A stretch of DNA of 64,000 nt from assembly GCA_918026815.1 (NCBI GenBank), contig CAKJVC010000092.1:310001-374000 (forward strand), in the 5' to 3' direction. Below the pieces are notes generated by a model. It made no database searches. It was not told where the DNA came from and was given only the letters and a program-made list of their open reading frames with translations. The stretch is from Chalara sp. BL73 (lineage: Eukaryota > Ascomycota > Leotiomycetes > Helotiales). Below, one piece after another: positions 47,699-59,300 of the stretch; within the stretch, counting starts at the first letter, position 1; each line of letters begins with the position of its first letter. Made by a program: the position numbers and the translations under genes.

Positions 47699-48197
47699 AG
47701 TGAAGCTATCCGCCTTTGAGAGTGTAGTGTGTTGCGCTGGCAATACTGCTGGGGATTTTGAAGTAAGGAGAAAGATGTGAATGTACTCAATGTCCCGTAG
47801 CGAATAGGTAAAGATTAAACGTCTGTGAAGAAGTAGAAGATTGCCCAAATTGGTGCTTTTGAAACGATCTCTTCTGCCTACGATTGTGGTGGGAGTGATC
47901 CTCAGCGTGTTCCATGTATTCAGAAATTACAATGGGCATCTCAAACCTGACATACGAGCTTGAATAATAATTAGAGAAATGAAGGTGACTCATGATAGAG
48001 ATCTAATCAATTCTGACTCACCTCAAAGGTGCCATTGATAGTTAGTGACATCGCCAGGATCATGTTCGGCCGGGGAATAAAAGGCTTGGCGTGATGGGAG
48101 ACTGCGTGCTTTGGCATGTAATGGCAAGGTGCCTTTCAATGCTCACAGCGAGGTATATCTTGATGATACATATGTGCCACGCTTTCGAAACCCTGGT
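47699..48197. promoter_or_regulatory. divergent intergenic region, GNAT / Zn2Cys6 gene
   Basis: About 500 bp between start codons. An upstream in-frame start for the Zn2Cys6 gene (ATG at 48111) lies inside this interval. Confidence 0.4.
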
Positions 48198-49944
48198 ATG
48201 GCCATTAAGTCTTCTCTGCAAACCCAAGAAACCAATACGGACCAGGCCTCGTCGCGCCGGTATGCCTGTGACAGATGTCGCTCTCACAAGCTGAGATGCA
48301 CCCGGGATTCAATAACAACACCTTGCCATCGTTGTGCCAGATCAAAATCGGAGTGCCTGATTAGCTCTTCATTTCGACCTCGCAAACCTGTGTGCAACAG
48401 GAATGCACAAACTCCTGTTGAACCAGGAGCGCAAGGCACGGAGGCTTTATGTAAGCCTGGCAGACATAGCTTTCTGTGTTGCAATACACTAATTGTAAAT
48501 TTTAGCCCAGTCCAGTAACATCCAGAAGGGAGAACAACCCAATCTGACGGAGTTGAGTACCAACTTTGACGGTTTAGATCATTCCGTCACACAGGATCCA
48601 AGCGATTTATTTAACCACCATCATAATCCAAATCGGGGTCTAGAATTTGAGCCTGTCCCATGGGTTGATGAAATGGATCTAAGCATGGAAGGGATCTTGG
48701 AAAGGCAATCTACAACTGAAGACTGGGAACCGGAACCGGCCTCAAATAGCACAATACAGATTCCGAAGCTCTCGGATTTTAACTTCGACAAACGCCAAAC
48801 TTCCTATCGAGGCTTAGATGGACTCAATTGGGCGACTGGCGATCAATACCATAATGATTGGGATCTCACAGAGCCCTTGAATCTAACTGTTCCTGGCCAG
48901 ACTGCAGATGGACATATTCTGCGAGATGGCACGCTAATGGCTCATGCGAGCAATGCTGAAGTGATAATTCTTGAGGGGCACACTTCGGCTAATGAGCAAG
49001 GCTATGGTCTTACTGCTCAGAATCCTAACAGTATAGCCTCAGAATCTCTAGATTCTTGCATCAAGGAGCTAGCAGAGCTCAGCGCAAATCTGATGCAGAT
49101 TCTGCAAAAGCTAGTCACATGTAAGGTCGTCACATCTTATTTATTCACGAAGTCTGATGAAACCATCGCCGAATACCTACTCAAAACGATGGATGAATCT
49201 GCACATGAAGATAGTAAAGTTATTGGGAGTATGCTATCTAATGCTGACAAATTCCTTGGTCTTCTCAAGAAGATTCAGCTAGCTCTGATTAATCAGAGTT
49301 TACAGTGTATCGAGAAGCTTCCAGAAAGTGACAAGAGTCAAACCTTAGATTTCCAGGCCCTACCAAAGCTGCCTCAAGCAGAGAATTTAGAGGACAGAAT
49401 GGAAGCTCGGTTAGAAATCCTCCAGTCGTATCTCAAGCGAAAGAAAGCCCCGTTGCATACACTGTCCCCATCTACGGAGTTCAGTCAATCAGACAACTTG
49501 TCATCAGCAGAGTCTTTGAAAAGTATAGACTTACCTGCGAATGTCACTATTTTGAACTGCTATGTCTGCCTCTTGAAGACCTTCCATACAGTATTTGCCG
49601 TTATAAAACATTCCCTCGAGGGTGGACCCAACGCTAAATTTTTTGAAAAACTTCCGCCAACAGTCCCCGGGCTTCAAATCGATGGCTTTATGTTGAACGA
49701 TAGGACGTTGCAAGTCAAAATTCTCATTCAAGTGAGCAGACACTCTCTTGATTCTATGGAGAAGGCGCTTGGATTCAGTTCAAGTATCAAGGATAGCACC
49801 TGCACAATTATCTCTGACGGAACCTTTCATGCATTGCTACGTTTAATGTTAAAGAAGGAAGGTTTGGATTCTTCTGGAGATCATGTAACAGGCACCGAAA
49901 AGATTCGTGATCTGTTAAATGAAGTTGAGACAATACTGGAATAG
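48198..49944 (+). CDS. Zn(II)2Cys6 transcription factor
   Basis: Exons 48198-48450 and 48506-49944 give 563 aa. The zinc cluster is YACDRCRSHKLRC followed by CHRCARSKSEC, six cysteines complete, close to the N-terminus. The rest has no strong family signature: an acidic/Asn-rich middle, then helical segments (SCIKELAELSANLMQILQKL; KVIGSMLSNADKFLGLLKK; NVTILNCYVCLLKTFHTVF), a layout frequent in AflR-like and other secondary-metabolism regulators. The start MAIKSSLQ is preferred; an in-frame ATG at 48111 would add 29 residues. Its neighbours (GNAT, CFEM, SDR) could be targets, but no core biosynthetic enzyme is near. Confidence 0.88.
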
Positions 49945-50037
49945 CGCTGACGCAAGTGGAACAATACTTAGTATTTCCATTGTACATCCAGACATTCATC
50001 ATCCTTGGCAAGAGGCCTAGCACATTTGTTTGATATT

Positions 50038-50325
50038 ATGGTGCATGGCGACCTGAACCACGCGACCGACCTGTATCTAGAAGGCAGTTTTCATTTCATG
50101 GAATCGACCTATGAATGCTTACGGGAAGGACTAGAAGAATGCGGCTGGAAACAGCTGGAACAGTTAATTTCAACGAGCCAGCTCCATGTGAACGAAAGGA
50201 TTTGGCTGACCTACTGCACTGCTGCCTATTCTAGAGTTGATATAACTCCAAAGAAGAATTGTCAGGGAGATTGCTATGACTTTTTTTGCGCCTTGGTTGC
50301 GCTGCTTTCTTTAGTACCTTGGTGA
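50038..50325 (+). CDS. uncertain small ORF, 95 aa, possible gene relic
   Basis: Unrecognised. It starts MVHGDLNHATDLYLEGSFHF and contains CLREGLEECGWKQLEQLI, with an amphipathic-helix look and balanced codon use, more protein-like than most chance ORFs in these gaps. It ends with a Cys-containing hydrophobic tail. It could be an exon of a decayed or unpredicted gene, or chance. Confidence 0.2.
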   Translation: MVHGDLNHATDLYLEGSFHFMESTYECLREGLEECGWKQLEQLISTSQLHVNERIWLTYCTAAYSRVDITPKKNCQGDCYDFFCALVALLSLVPW

Positions 50326-50821
50326 GTGTCCTTTATCTGAGACTTTTTATAATCAAGTGAGCAGCAAGCGCATGCCTTGTATTTGTTCCATACAAGTCAA
50401 GTTCTAGATTCAATTATGCGCGAACTTGGCAAGCTGTAGCGTAGCTTTGCTGGAGGTTCTCTGATGCATGACTGATCAGTCTACATTACTGAGTGTATTA
50501 ACCTCTAAAAGCACTAGGCTTGAGATACACGTGTAATTGTGGTATTAAAATATCTCTCCTAGCAACGGGGATTTAGATAGGAATTCAGCTCAAGAATTTC
50601 CGGATCTAATCATACCACGATTAAGAATTTGTATCAATATCGAAGCCCATCAAGGCAATAGAGATAAAGTCTAGTGCACCTTCACAAGTGCAGTTTACTG
50701 GTACAGTATCACACACCTTTTTGTCAAACTCAGCATACTATCTGTGCGTCCCTGCGAGATATTTCTCCGATCAAATTCAAGCGTTATGAAAACACAACAT
50801 GACTTACATAAAGCGAATTGC

Positions 50822-50837
50822 CGAATCACGTGATTCG
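50822..50837. promoter_or_regulatory. perfect 16-bp palindrome with TCACGTGA core
   Basis: CGAATCACGTGATTCG is its own reverse complement and centres on the CACGTG E-box. It lies about 307 bp upstream of the SDR start, a plausible position for a bHLH (Cbf1-like) or bZIP operator. Confidence 0.55.
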
Positions 50838-51143
50838 TTCTCCGACTCTCCATACTGACAGAGTAGGGAGCCGGTTGAGCGAGTATTCGCTTTCGCTCTA
50901 CAGCAGCTAGTATGTAAGATGTCTTTCATATACCTGTTCTTCTTGCCTTTTCTCAATATCAATTTCTCTCCACGATCTTGATTGAAGATCGTTCAGCAAT
51001 ATTTTAATCTGTGGTTGTGTAGCCGCAGCTACTCACGATTGTCTGCTTTATATCTCATACAATTCTTGAGATTCGTATCATACTCTATAGCTATATAGGC
51101 TGATCGCGATTACCCTATACGTCCATCAATATCATCAGACGTC

Positions 51144-52201
51144 ATGACAGGCACTGCTCCCACACCACCTGCCAGTGCTACTCTGCCACAGCTCTGGAAT
51201 GATGCTCGAAACCCACCTGCACAGCCCATTGCATCGTATACCGGGAAAACAGTTCTCATTACTGGAGCAAATATAGGTCTTGGATTTGATGCAGCGACAA
51301 AGTTCGCCGCGTTAGGTGCTTCAACTCTGATCTTTGGGACTCGATCATTGGAGAGAGGAAATTCTGCCAAAGGAAAGATAGAACACAAGACAGGATGTGG
51401 TACAAATGTTATACATGTCATTAAACTAGATATGGCCAGCTTTGCATCCATCGAAGCGTTTGCGCAGGAAGTTTCAACCAAGTTCCCAAGAATCGATATT
51501 GCGGTCCTCAACGCTGGAAGTGCACCGGCCACCTACGAACTTAGTCCTCATGGCTGGGAAATGTCATTACAGGTGAACGTTATTTCAACTGCTTACTTAG
51601 CTATTCTCCTCCTTCCAAAGCTTCGAGACACCTTCTCGCTAACTGGGTCACCACCTCACCTTGAGATTGTCAGCAGTAGAGGCCATGGGAACGCCAAAAT
51701 GCAGGACGTCACGGCTCCCGATGGGATTCTCAAAAAAGTCAACGACAAGAAAAGCTTTGGGCTACAGCAGTACGTAAATACAAAACTCCTCGTGATGTGG
51801 GCTATGCGATACATTGCTGCTAAGGTGTCACCGTCGGAGGTTATCATACTTTCCTGTTGCCCAGGCTTGTGCAAGACGAATCTGGGGAGAGATTTTGGTA
51901 CCTTCATGCAGATTGCAAATTCCTCCTTTCAGAAGTTCTTTGCCAGGAGCTCGGAGGAGGGAAGTAGAACACTTGTTAGCGGAACCACTCTTGGACCGGA
52001 GGCTCATGGTGGGTTCTGGACGAGTGATAAACTGTGGACGTAAGTCTCATGCAGCAATATATACCACGCCGAAAGTAACAGAGTTATAGGCTTGGAGTTC
52101 TTGTAACGTCAGAGGAAGGGAGGAAGCTGAGTGATCAATTTTGGAACGAGTTGCTTGCTGTGCTACAGACGCAGAACCCAAAGGCGATGAAGAATTGGTA
52201 A
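51144..52201 (+). CDS. short-chain dehydrogenase/reductase
   Basis: NAD(P)-dependent oxidoreductase of the classical SDR family, 335 aa, exons 51144-52039 and 52090-52201. The cofactor loop TGANIGLG is at 40-47, the structural LNAGS at 122-126, a catalytic serine in IVSSRG (about 177-178) and the active-site YVNTK (Tyr210, Lys214). The sequence is closest in feel to fungal ketoreductase-type SDRs of the retinol dehydrogenase/WW-oxidoreductase group (LDMASFASIEAFA; HGWEMSLQVNVISTAYL). The substrate cannot be read from sequence. The last exon adds SEEGRKLSDQFWNELLAVL, the usual C-terminal helix. The cofactor is likely NADP given the Arg in GTRSLERG. Confidence 0.93.
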
Positions 52202-52922
52202 TTATGTTTGCGAACTTGCCGAGTGAGCTTCATATTTTACCAGACCTTTCCCAAATGCTGTTTCGGAGATCTTTGGACAAGTATGGAGAGAACCGACTTG
52301 ATTGAGGTTCAGAAGGTAGTATTTGCAACCCATGTATGGCAAGCAGGTGATGGATGAGAAGAGTAGTTTAGGTTCATATGTTGCAATTCTATAATCCAGT
52401 CTAGAGCCTATAATGCACTGAACTCAACCTTTACATATATACTGTTAGGTGTTCAACTATACATTGAAAGTATGGAGTATAGGCTCACGTCTGAATGTTC
52501 CATATAGAATTGTGACATGAATAAGGGAGGCAAAATGAGGGGGTTATAGACCCCCAGAGCTATGGCTGTACCACTCTTCTATGAGCTGGCGTTACTGAAA
52601 AAAAGAGGTTTAAACTCTAAACTATGTGCTCAAATGGTGTCCGATTCATACGATATGCTTTTACACTAGTATTTTACTTGAAGTCAATACCATCATCTGA
52701 CTCTTCTATTAATTTTAAGCGAGGTCGAGTCAAGTGGGCTTGGCTCTCGGTGTGATGGTGGCTCATAAGGTCAAGTGTAGCCCTATAGGCCCCCCCATGT
52801 CTCAGGGCTTCCTTCAGCCTTGTGATATCTTGACCTCCACCTGATGACCATCATGATAGAAGCTACAAACATGAACTTATTGTTACCAGACTCGTGCAAT
52901 TATCTTGCTGGACCTCGCAGAA
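52202..52922. other. intergenic region, no gene seen
   Basis: About 720 bp between the SDR stop and the CorA-like start, the promoter region of the latter. Confidence 0.55.
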
Positions 52923-54819
52923 ATGGAAGGAAAGGCTAAATTTGAGGATTTCGACGACGAGACCGTCTACGAGCAGAGCCAGAGTCGCGTTCTAAGAGAC
53001 GCGACTAGCAACTTCGTGGTAGACTTTGGCAAAGAGAAGGTGCATATTGCCTTTGATGTGGGTGTTGAAGATGTACAAAATCTGCTGGATGCTGAGCATA
53101 GCCCAGAAACGCCTGTGAGGTGGATGTATGTTGCCCATCTGTCGCCATAACCTCTTCCGCTAACTATTATTGAATGCAGCAACATATGGGCTCCAAATAA
53201 GCAACCTGAAGTGATTAACCTGCTTGCAACGAAATATAAATTCTCCCCGAGATTATGTGCTGTTATCAAGACAAACCCACCTGTGCTGAAGCCCAAAGTC
53301 GAGGAAAAGCATGTCAGGCGGTTTCGATCAAAACCCGCTCAAAAGGACGACATTGAGGCGAACACAAGTATGGACAGCTCGCGCATAAGCTCGCCTTCGC
53401 CAGATGCGGAAAAAGCGAGCCATTATACGATATCAAAATCAATGATACATTATCAATCTATAGATGTTGGTGCTCATTGTGAGTTTATGACTTATTTAGG
53501 TTTAGTGATGTGCTAAGTGGTGGTTAGTTCTCTGCATTGGAGCAAACTGGATGCACAAACAATCTACATTGTCCTGGGACGACAGTATAGTATCAGAAGG
53601 GATGCAGCAACCACTATGGACATGGCTCGTACTTTGTGATGATGGTATTTCCGCCCGTTCCAAAGAGCGCCTAGGTACTTACACGCCATAGACACAGTTA
53701 TTTCGCTGCATGAAGGCACCGAGTTTGTGCATGGTACGGATGACATAAAATCCATGCGTAGTAACACGTTGAGTGTTCTGAGCCAGCTGTCTATTCATGG
53801 GCATCTGTCTGCAGATCCTATATCGATGCAGACAGTCCGGCACACTTTAGATCTAGACCGGAGTCGAGCAGAACGAGGAGTTGAAGGAGCAAGCAACCTC
53901 TTTTACTATCTATTTGATGATTGGCGGGCTGTATACTCCACCCTCACAACTTATAAGAACAGATTGGAAGAATTGGTAAATCTTCAACTTCATTAGCCAC
54001 ATAACCTATGCTAAATGTTATGAATAGCAAACAGAAATTCTTGGAGACATGGTAAATTTACCTGGCTACAAAGCTATTCTATTGCTGACCCGCTTCTAGG
54101 CTAGAAAAAGTTACAAAGCGCCCAATATCGAGATTATTCCTCGTTTACATATCCTCGGCCGTCAAGTACGCCAAATGCAGCATTTGTACCAGGGTTACAA
54201 GAATTTAATTGAGCGGGTACTCGAACCTAAAGCTACGACTATCTACATTGGAGGCAGCAGTTCTCAGGACCCGGATAGTACGCAATTCAAGGGCAGAGGC
54301 GTGCCATTGGCACAATCTGCTAGTGTTCGCTTCGAGCGCCTTGGTGATCGACTGCATCTGTTAATTCTGAATGGAATAGATGAGCTACTTGCCGAGAAGG
54401 ATGCTTTGGTCAACACAGTAAGTTATTATCATGGCACGCTCGGAACCGTCATCTAACATGATTTGAAGTACTTCAATATCAATGCCCAAAAAGACTCAGA
54501 AGCCACTGCACGTCTAACGCGCTCCGCGACCTTGCTCGCCAAACTGAGCGTTCTTTTCCTACCAGTCAGTCTGATGACCGCATATTTCTCTGTCCAGATC
54601 GAAGACTTAAATCACTATTCTTCGAAAGACTACTGGTACTCATTTGCCGTCATCATGTGCCTCTCTGTCTCGGCTTTATTCTTTTTCGGTAGACTCCTCA
54701 TGTACATCACTGAAACCCTAGATAATTGGGTTAAAGGTGTTGGTATCTACTTTGGGAACGTGGTTCCCCGATTCAATGGAGGAGGGAGAATAGTGGATAA
54801 AGGGAGAAATCAGCAGTGA
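52923..54819 (+). CDS. CorA-like two-TM protein without a GMN motif
   Basis: Distant member of the CorA/Mg2+ transporter superfamily, 531 aa from seven exons: 52923-53125, 53180-53478, 53528-53644, 53692-53975, 54028-54051, 54100-54417, 54469-54819. Exon 5 is a 24-nt microexon (QTEILGDM). The soluble part has WINIWAPNKQPEVINLLATKY, an immune-to-prediction linker, HEGTEFVHGTDD and long helices (YKNRLEELQTEILGDMARKSY; RLGDRLHLLILNGIDELL). Two C-terminal membrane helices follow (about 437-457 and 470-493). In transporting CorA proteins the loop after TM1 carries Gly-Met-Asn; here TM1 runs LPVSLMTAYFSVQ, with no GMN. Such GMN-less CorA-like proteins are common in filamentous fungi and their function is unknown; transport of Mg2+ should not be assumed. 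Confidence 0.88.
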
Positions 54820-56375
54820 GCCAGGAAATGTTTTTGGGGTCAGACTGTAATGCATATAGTTAATAATGTATGATACCCTCTTTGACTATACATCACCTTC
54901 TCGCTCTGTTCCCGGATAAATTGAAGAGATAGGCTCGGTGTCGTCGGTCACCCAGAGTACAGCTAATTTTTAAAGCAACAACAATGAATATAATATTAAA
55001 ACCATCTAGCTTTGCTTGATAGATTAACCCTGAATCTAAGCTTGTACCTGTATCAAGAACAATGCGTTGCTGTACAATAAGCGAGGGGAGACCCTAAACG
55101 CTAGTAAGATCCTTTGTTCATTCTCCATTTTTGTGAAGTAGTTTGTACCTATTCAACGGATACCACCGAGATGGGCTTCTCAAGTTATGCTGATCCAAAA
55201 GAGCATGCCATGGCCTCATAGGCTCTGTTTCTACGCCATAGGCCAATGATACCGTCCAACCTACAAGCCGCCAGCAATGCCAGCTAACCCTTCCGCTACC
55301 CTCAACACAGGAATCCATGCTCAAAGTTACTTCTGCATATGAGGGAGCTCCACGAAGCAGCCAACTCTCCCAAAGCCATTGTTCCCTCTACCTCACGACT
55401 CCCCCTCCCCTCTCCACATCCGCCCCGCCACACTATCCGTCGTCGCCTCTCTCCTGAATCCAAAGAGGCTCGGCCAGTAGAAATCGCTTCTTCCCCTCTC
55501 ATCCCAGCGCGCAGGCCACTCGATAACGCCGATGTTTCCCTGCCGGCCGATGAAGACGGAACCGTCCGTCAGGTTCTCGGGTTTGCGCAGGTGCATGGCG
55601 TTCATGATCAGGCCTGAGACGATCGGGGACCGGACTAGGCTTTAGAGGAGCCTGGGTGGCATGTCCGTGAGCGAGGAGAGTCGGCGGGATGGATGAGGTG
55701 GTGCTTGCGGCGGGTGATGAGATTTGGTATAGCAATTCTGTAACTGCGAGCAATGGTATGGATGAACGCTTCCATGAAGGCGGGGGCGGATGGATGAGGA
55801 TACGTTTGAATATGCAAGTGAGCTCTGCCGAACTTAGGCTATGAACATCGACTGTAGCAAGAACATCGATATGATTTCTCAGAATGCTCTTTCCCGTTCA
55901 AGCACTTGGAGTACTTTCAAAAACGTGAACATTAACATTGGCGCGAGAAGGAGTCTTTCGTCCCAAGGAGTTGCATGTCTGGCTTTCTTCAATACTGGCC
56001 TGGATAAAAACGTTTGCTGAAACATTATGTAGTGTTGTTGCATGTGGTTGATAGTGATATGGTATAGGCAAGTATAACGACGAAGAGATTTTGAGTTAAT
56101 AGCTAAGTCGTAGAGACATCTCGTCTCACACATGTTTGAAAGCACCGCAAGGAGACACCTTGGCTCCACATTAAACCTTCCTTGGTTCATTCGCTCTCAT
56201 TCGAATATCTAGTATAAATACATCATCACTCTATCAAATCTTAACTATGAACAGAAGAAACCCTCAAAAAAAATCCCGCATTCGCAGGCTATGCTTTTTG
56301 GTACAATAAATCATTCATAAAAATCGACATTTTCAATACCATTAATAACATCATCTACGGGTTTTTGGAAATCAT
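54820..56375. other. intergenic region with a GC-rich coding-like patch
   Basis: About 1.55 kb. Most is AT-rich, but 55340-55820 is distinctly GC-rich and open on both strands; see the separate pseudogene entry. Confidence 0.5.
55393..55605 (-). pseudogene. possible gene relic (GC-rich, protein-like fragment)
   Basis: The minus-strand reading MNAMHLRKPENLTDGSVF followed by IGRQGNIGVIEWPARWDE and FYWPSLFGFRREATTDS looks like a piece of a folded protein, and the patch is much more GC-rich than its flanks. Upstream in frame the reading meets a TAA near 55635, while neighbouring frames continue with protein-like text, as if frames had shifted. I cannot name a family. Alternatives are an exon with unrecognised splice sites or chance. 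Confidence 0.22.
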
Positions 56376-59300
56376 CTACCGTTTATTGAAGTTCAAGAAC
56401 CGAGACTGCGCAATCATTAGAACATTGAACGCGTGAATAAGGAATATCAGGGACTTACAGCAAGGAAGAGAATGACCAAATTACTACCAGTGAAGGCGAT
56501 CAAAATACCAAGCTCTCTCCACCGGTTGTCAAAGGAAATACTGAGCGCGCTGTAGAACTGGTCGCCTACTTTATAGGCACAGTACTCGCAGGCACTTGTG
56601 GCGTTGTTGACAAGATATCCTGGGCCCATTCTCTCAAAATAGGGAGCCATATACTCGCCACAGGTCTGTCCAATTGGGGCCTCGAAGCGCTGGAGCTCGC
56701 CAGACGTACAGATAACTGGGCGATCATGAAGCTCAGTTGCAACCATACCGCCAATCAGGCGTGTGAACGGGTCTAGTTGATACAACCATGCTCTCCAGAA
56801 CTTGGGGATCTGTGGCTTAGGAATGGTGACGCCACAGAAGAGCGCGAATGTGATGATAACGAAAGGATTGATGAGTGCTGAGATGAATGGTGTAGGAGTG
56901 ATAGCTGCGATCATCTGCCCGAGGGTCACCGAGAACAGCTCCGTGACCAGGATCATCAAGAATTGGTATCCGGCGCGTGACGACCCCATCTGGAATCTTG
57001 GCATGTAGTAGAGCGGGAGGAAGAACCCAACGGCGCAGAGAATTGAGTAGGGCATCTCCGCAACGACCAGTGAGCTGGCGAATGCGAATTGGCCGTACAT
57101 CTTCGAAGAAGCCTCACGGTAATAGATCATGCGAGCGAAGGCGTATTTAGGTTCAACCTGGGCCAAGATGAGGGCTGGAAGAACAGTGACCTGAAAAATG
57201 ACAAAGACACGGTACTGTAGTGAGGTACGATCATCCCCAAGGTTGAGGAATGTAAGGCCGGTGAGAAGGGCAATGATAACATGGTTGAAGAGGCGGGTAA
57301 AGGCATAGTTTGGAGATCTCCAAAAGGAAGCGTTGGTTCTCTTTTGCACAACCTTGAGCTGATGTATCAACGGGGTTGCAAACTCCCTCTCATCGATCTT
57401 AGGTTGACTACCAACTTCAGCCAACCGCTCGGCCTTCAGTTGCTGAATCTTGTCTTTAATATTTGCAAGTTCGGGTGATTCCGCGAAGATATCTGCCCAG
57501 TCCCGATCGCCAACCCGTGGAGCCTGTCCTGCCCCTATAGCATCCAGCATATACTCAGCTGGATTTGCATCTGGAGGGCAGTCAGCGCCATGGCGCTTCA
57601 AGTAGTCGATCAAGACACATGCATCCTTTCCGATATCACCAAAATAGACGGTTTGTCCTCCACGTTGTAGCAAGAGTAAACGGTCAAAGTTCTCGAAAAG
57701 AGCTGCATTAGGTTGATGAATAGTGCACAGGATAGCTTGACCGGCATTGGCAAGCTTCTTCAAGAAACGAACAATGTTGAAGGCGGATTGTGAATCAAGA
57801 CCAGACGTCGGCTCATCTAAGAACAATAGAAGTTCAGGCTTTGCGGCAAGCTCAACCCCAATTGTAACGCGCTTGCGTTGTTCAACAGCAAGGCCAGTCT
57901 CAGGATCACCAATGATTGCATCGGCCATATCCTCCATCTCGAGAAGACTTAGAACTTCTTCAACGTAAGCATACTTCTCAGATTGAGGGACATCAAAAGG
58001 TTGGCGAAGATCCGCTGAAAAACGGAGAGCCTCTCGAACAGTAGCAGTTGGTTCGTGAACGTCCAGTTGTTCTGCATAAGAAGTCCCACGCTGGAAAGCT
58101 GTTCCTTTGGGAATTCCATCGACAAGAACGTCACCAGTGATGACACCAATGTTTTTTCTTGATGCTAATACATCCAGCAAAGTGGTCTTGCCTGCTCCAC
58201 TAGCACCCATTAGTGCTGTAAGCTCACCAGGTTTGACATATCCGTAAACATTGTCGAGTAAACGTAGCTGCCCAGCCGGAGTCGGAACGTCGTAGTTCAA
58301 CCCTTCCCACGTTAACACAGCCTTCGAGTTTATATTGATTGCAGAGCCTTCAGCTTCATTCTTTGAAGCTCTTCGCTGAGTTCTTTTAGCAACAAGCGCC
58401 TTGTTCAGTTCCTCCCTTTCCTTATTTGATTTTTGGAACACCTTTGCAGCATTGCCTCCTTCTCCATATATCAACCATTCTCCCAGCGTAGCATTGGTGA
58501 AGAGGAATCCGACAATGAGAACAATGATGATACCAAAGTTGCGCCATAATTCGCTAGGCTTGTACTCGAAGCCTTGCGTGATGTAAGCTCCTCCATCAAC
58601 TTGTAGAGAACCAGTGACACTGCCTGGCAATGTGCAAACCTGGTTGGCAATACTAGTATACCCTGGACCTGATGGAACTAGAGATTCATCTGTGCATGTA
58701 AGGGAAAGGCGACCAAATTCATTCTCCATCAGAGCTGCAAATCCCAGACCTAAGGCGTTAATGTAGAAGATCCATCTTAGCCAAACTTGTTGGGATTGGT
58801 ATTGAATAAGGTAGCCGCTGGTGAGAACAAAGAGTGTGATAATTGTTGCAGCAAACTTGATTGCATAGTCAAAATCGGGGCAAAGGCATCCAACAGTACG
58901 GAAGAATAGCGTCATAGCGAGATATCCAGTCACAATTACTATGTAGAACGTGAAAAATCCTCCAGCGCTTAGCGCAAGTCCACACATGAAGTATACCATA
59001 ATTGAGAATACCATGATTTGAACAGCAGAGAAGCACGTATCGACACATATCTGGGCTAACCACAACGCAGACGGCCGATGGAAGGTGTAGGCTTTATGCT
59101 TGTTGACTATAGGCCGGCCCAGCATAGTGCTCGCGAGTTCGGCAAATGCTTGGAAGGCGTTGAAGAGGAGACTGATGAAGAGGAGACCACCACGGGTGAA
59201 AGCACCTGCGGATGTGACTGGAAGTTTTAACCATACGGTACCAAGAACGATAGCAATAACAATGCTCGTGATCCAATCGACAACAAGTGTGAATTTGTCC

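Larger units (their letters stand above)
49945..51143. other. intergenic region with a possible orphan ORF and an E-box palindrome
   Basis: About 1.2 kb. It holds the uncertain ORF at 50038-50325 and a perfect 16-bp palindrome around CACGTG at 50822-50837; otherwise unremarkable. Confidence 0.5.

Noticed and set aside
47069..52201. GNAT, Zn2Cys6 factor and SDR as a secondary-metabolite cluster
   Set aside because: No polyketide synthase, NRPS, terpene cyclase or other core enzyme within the window.
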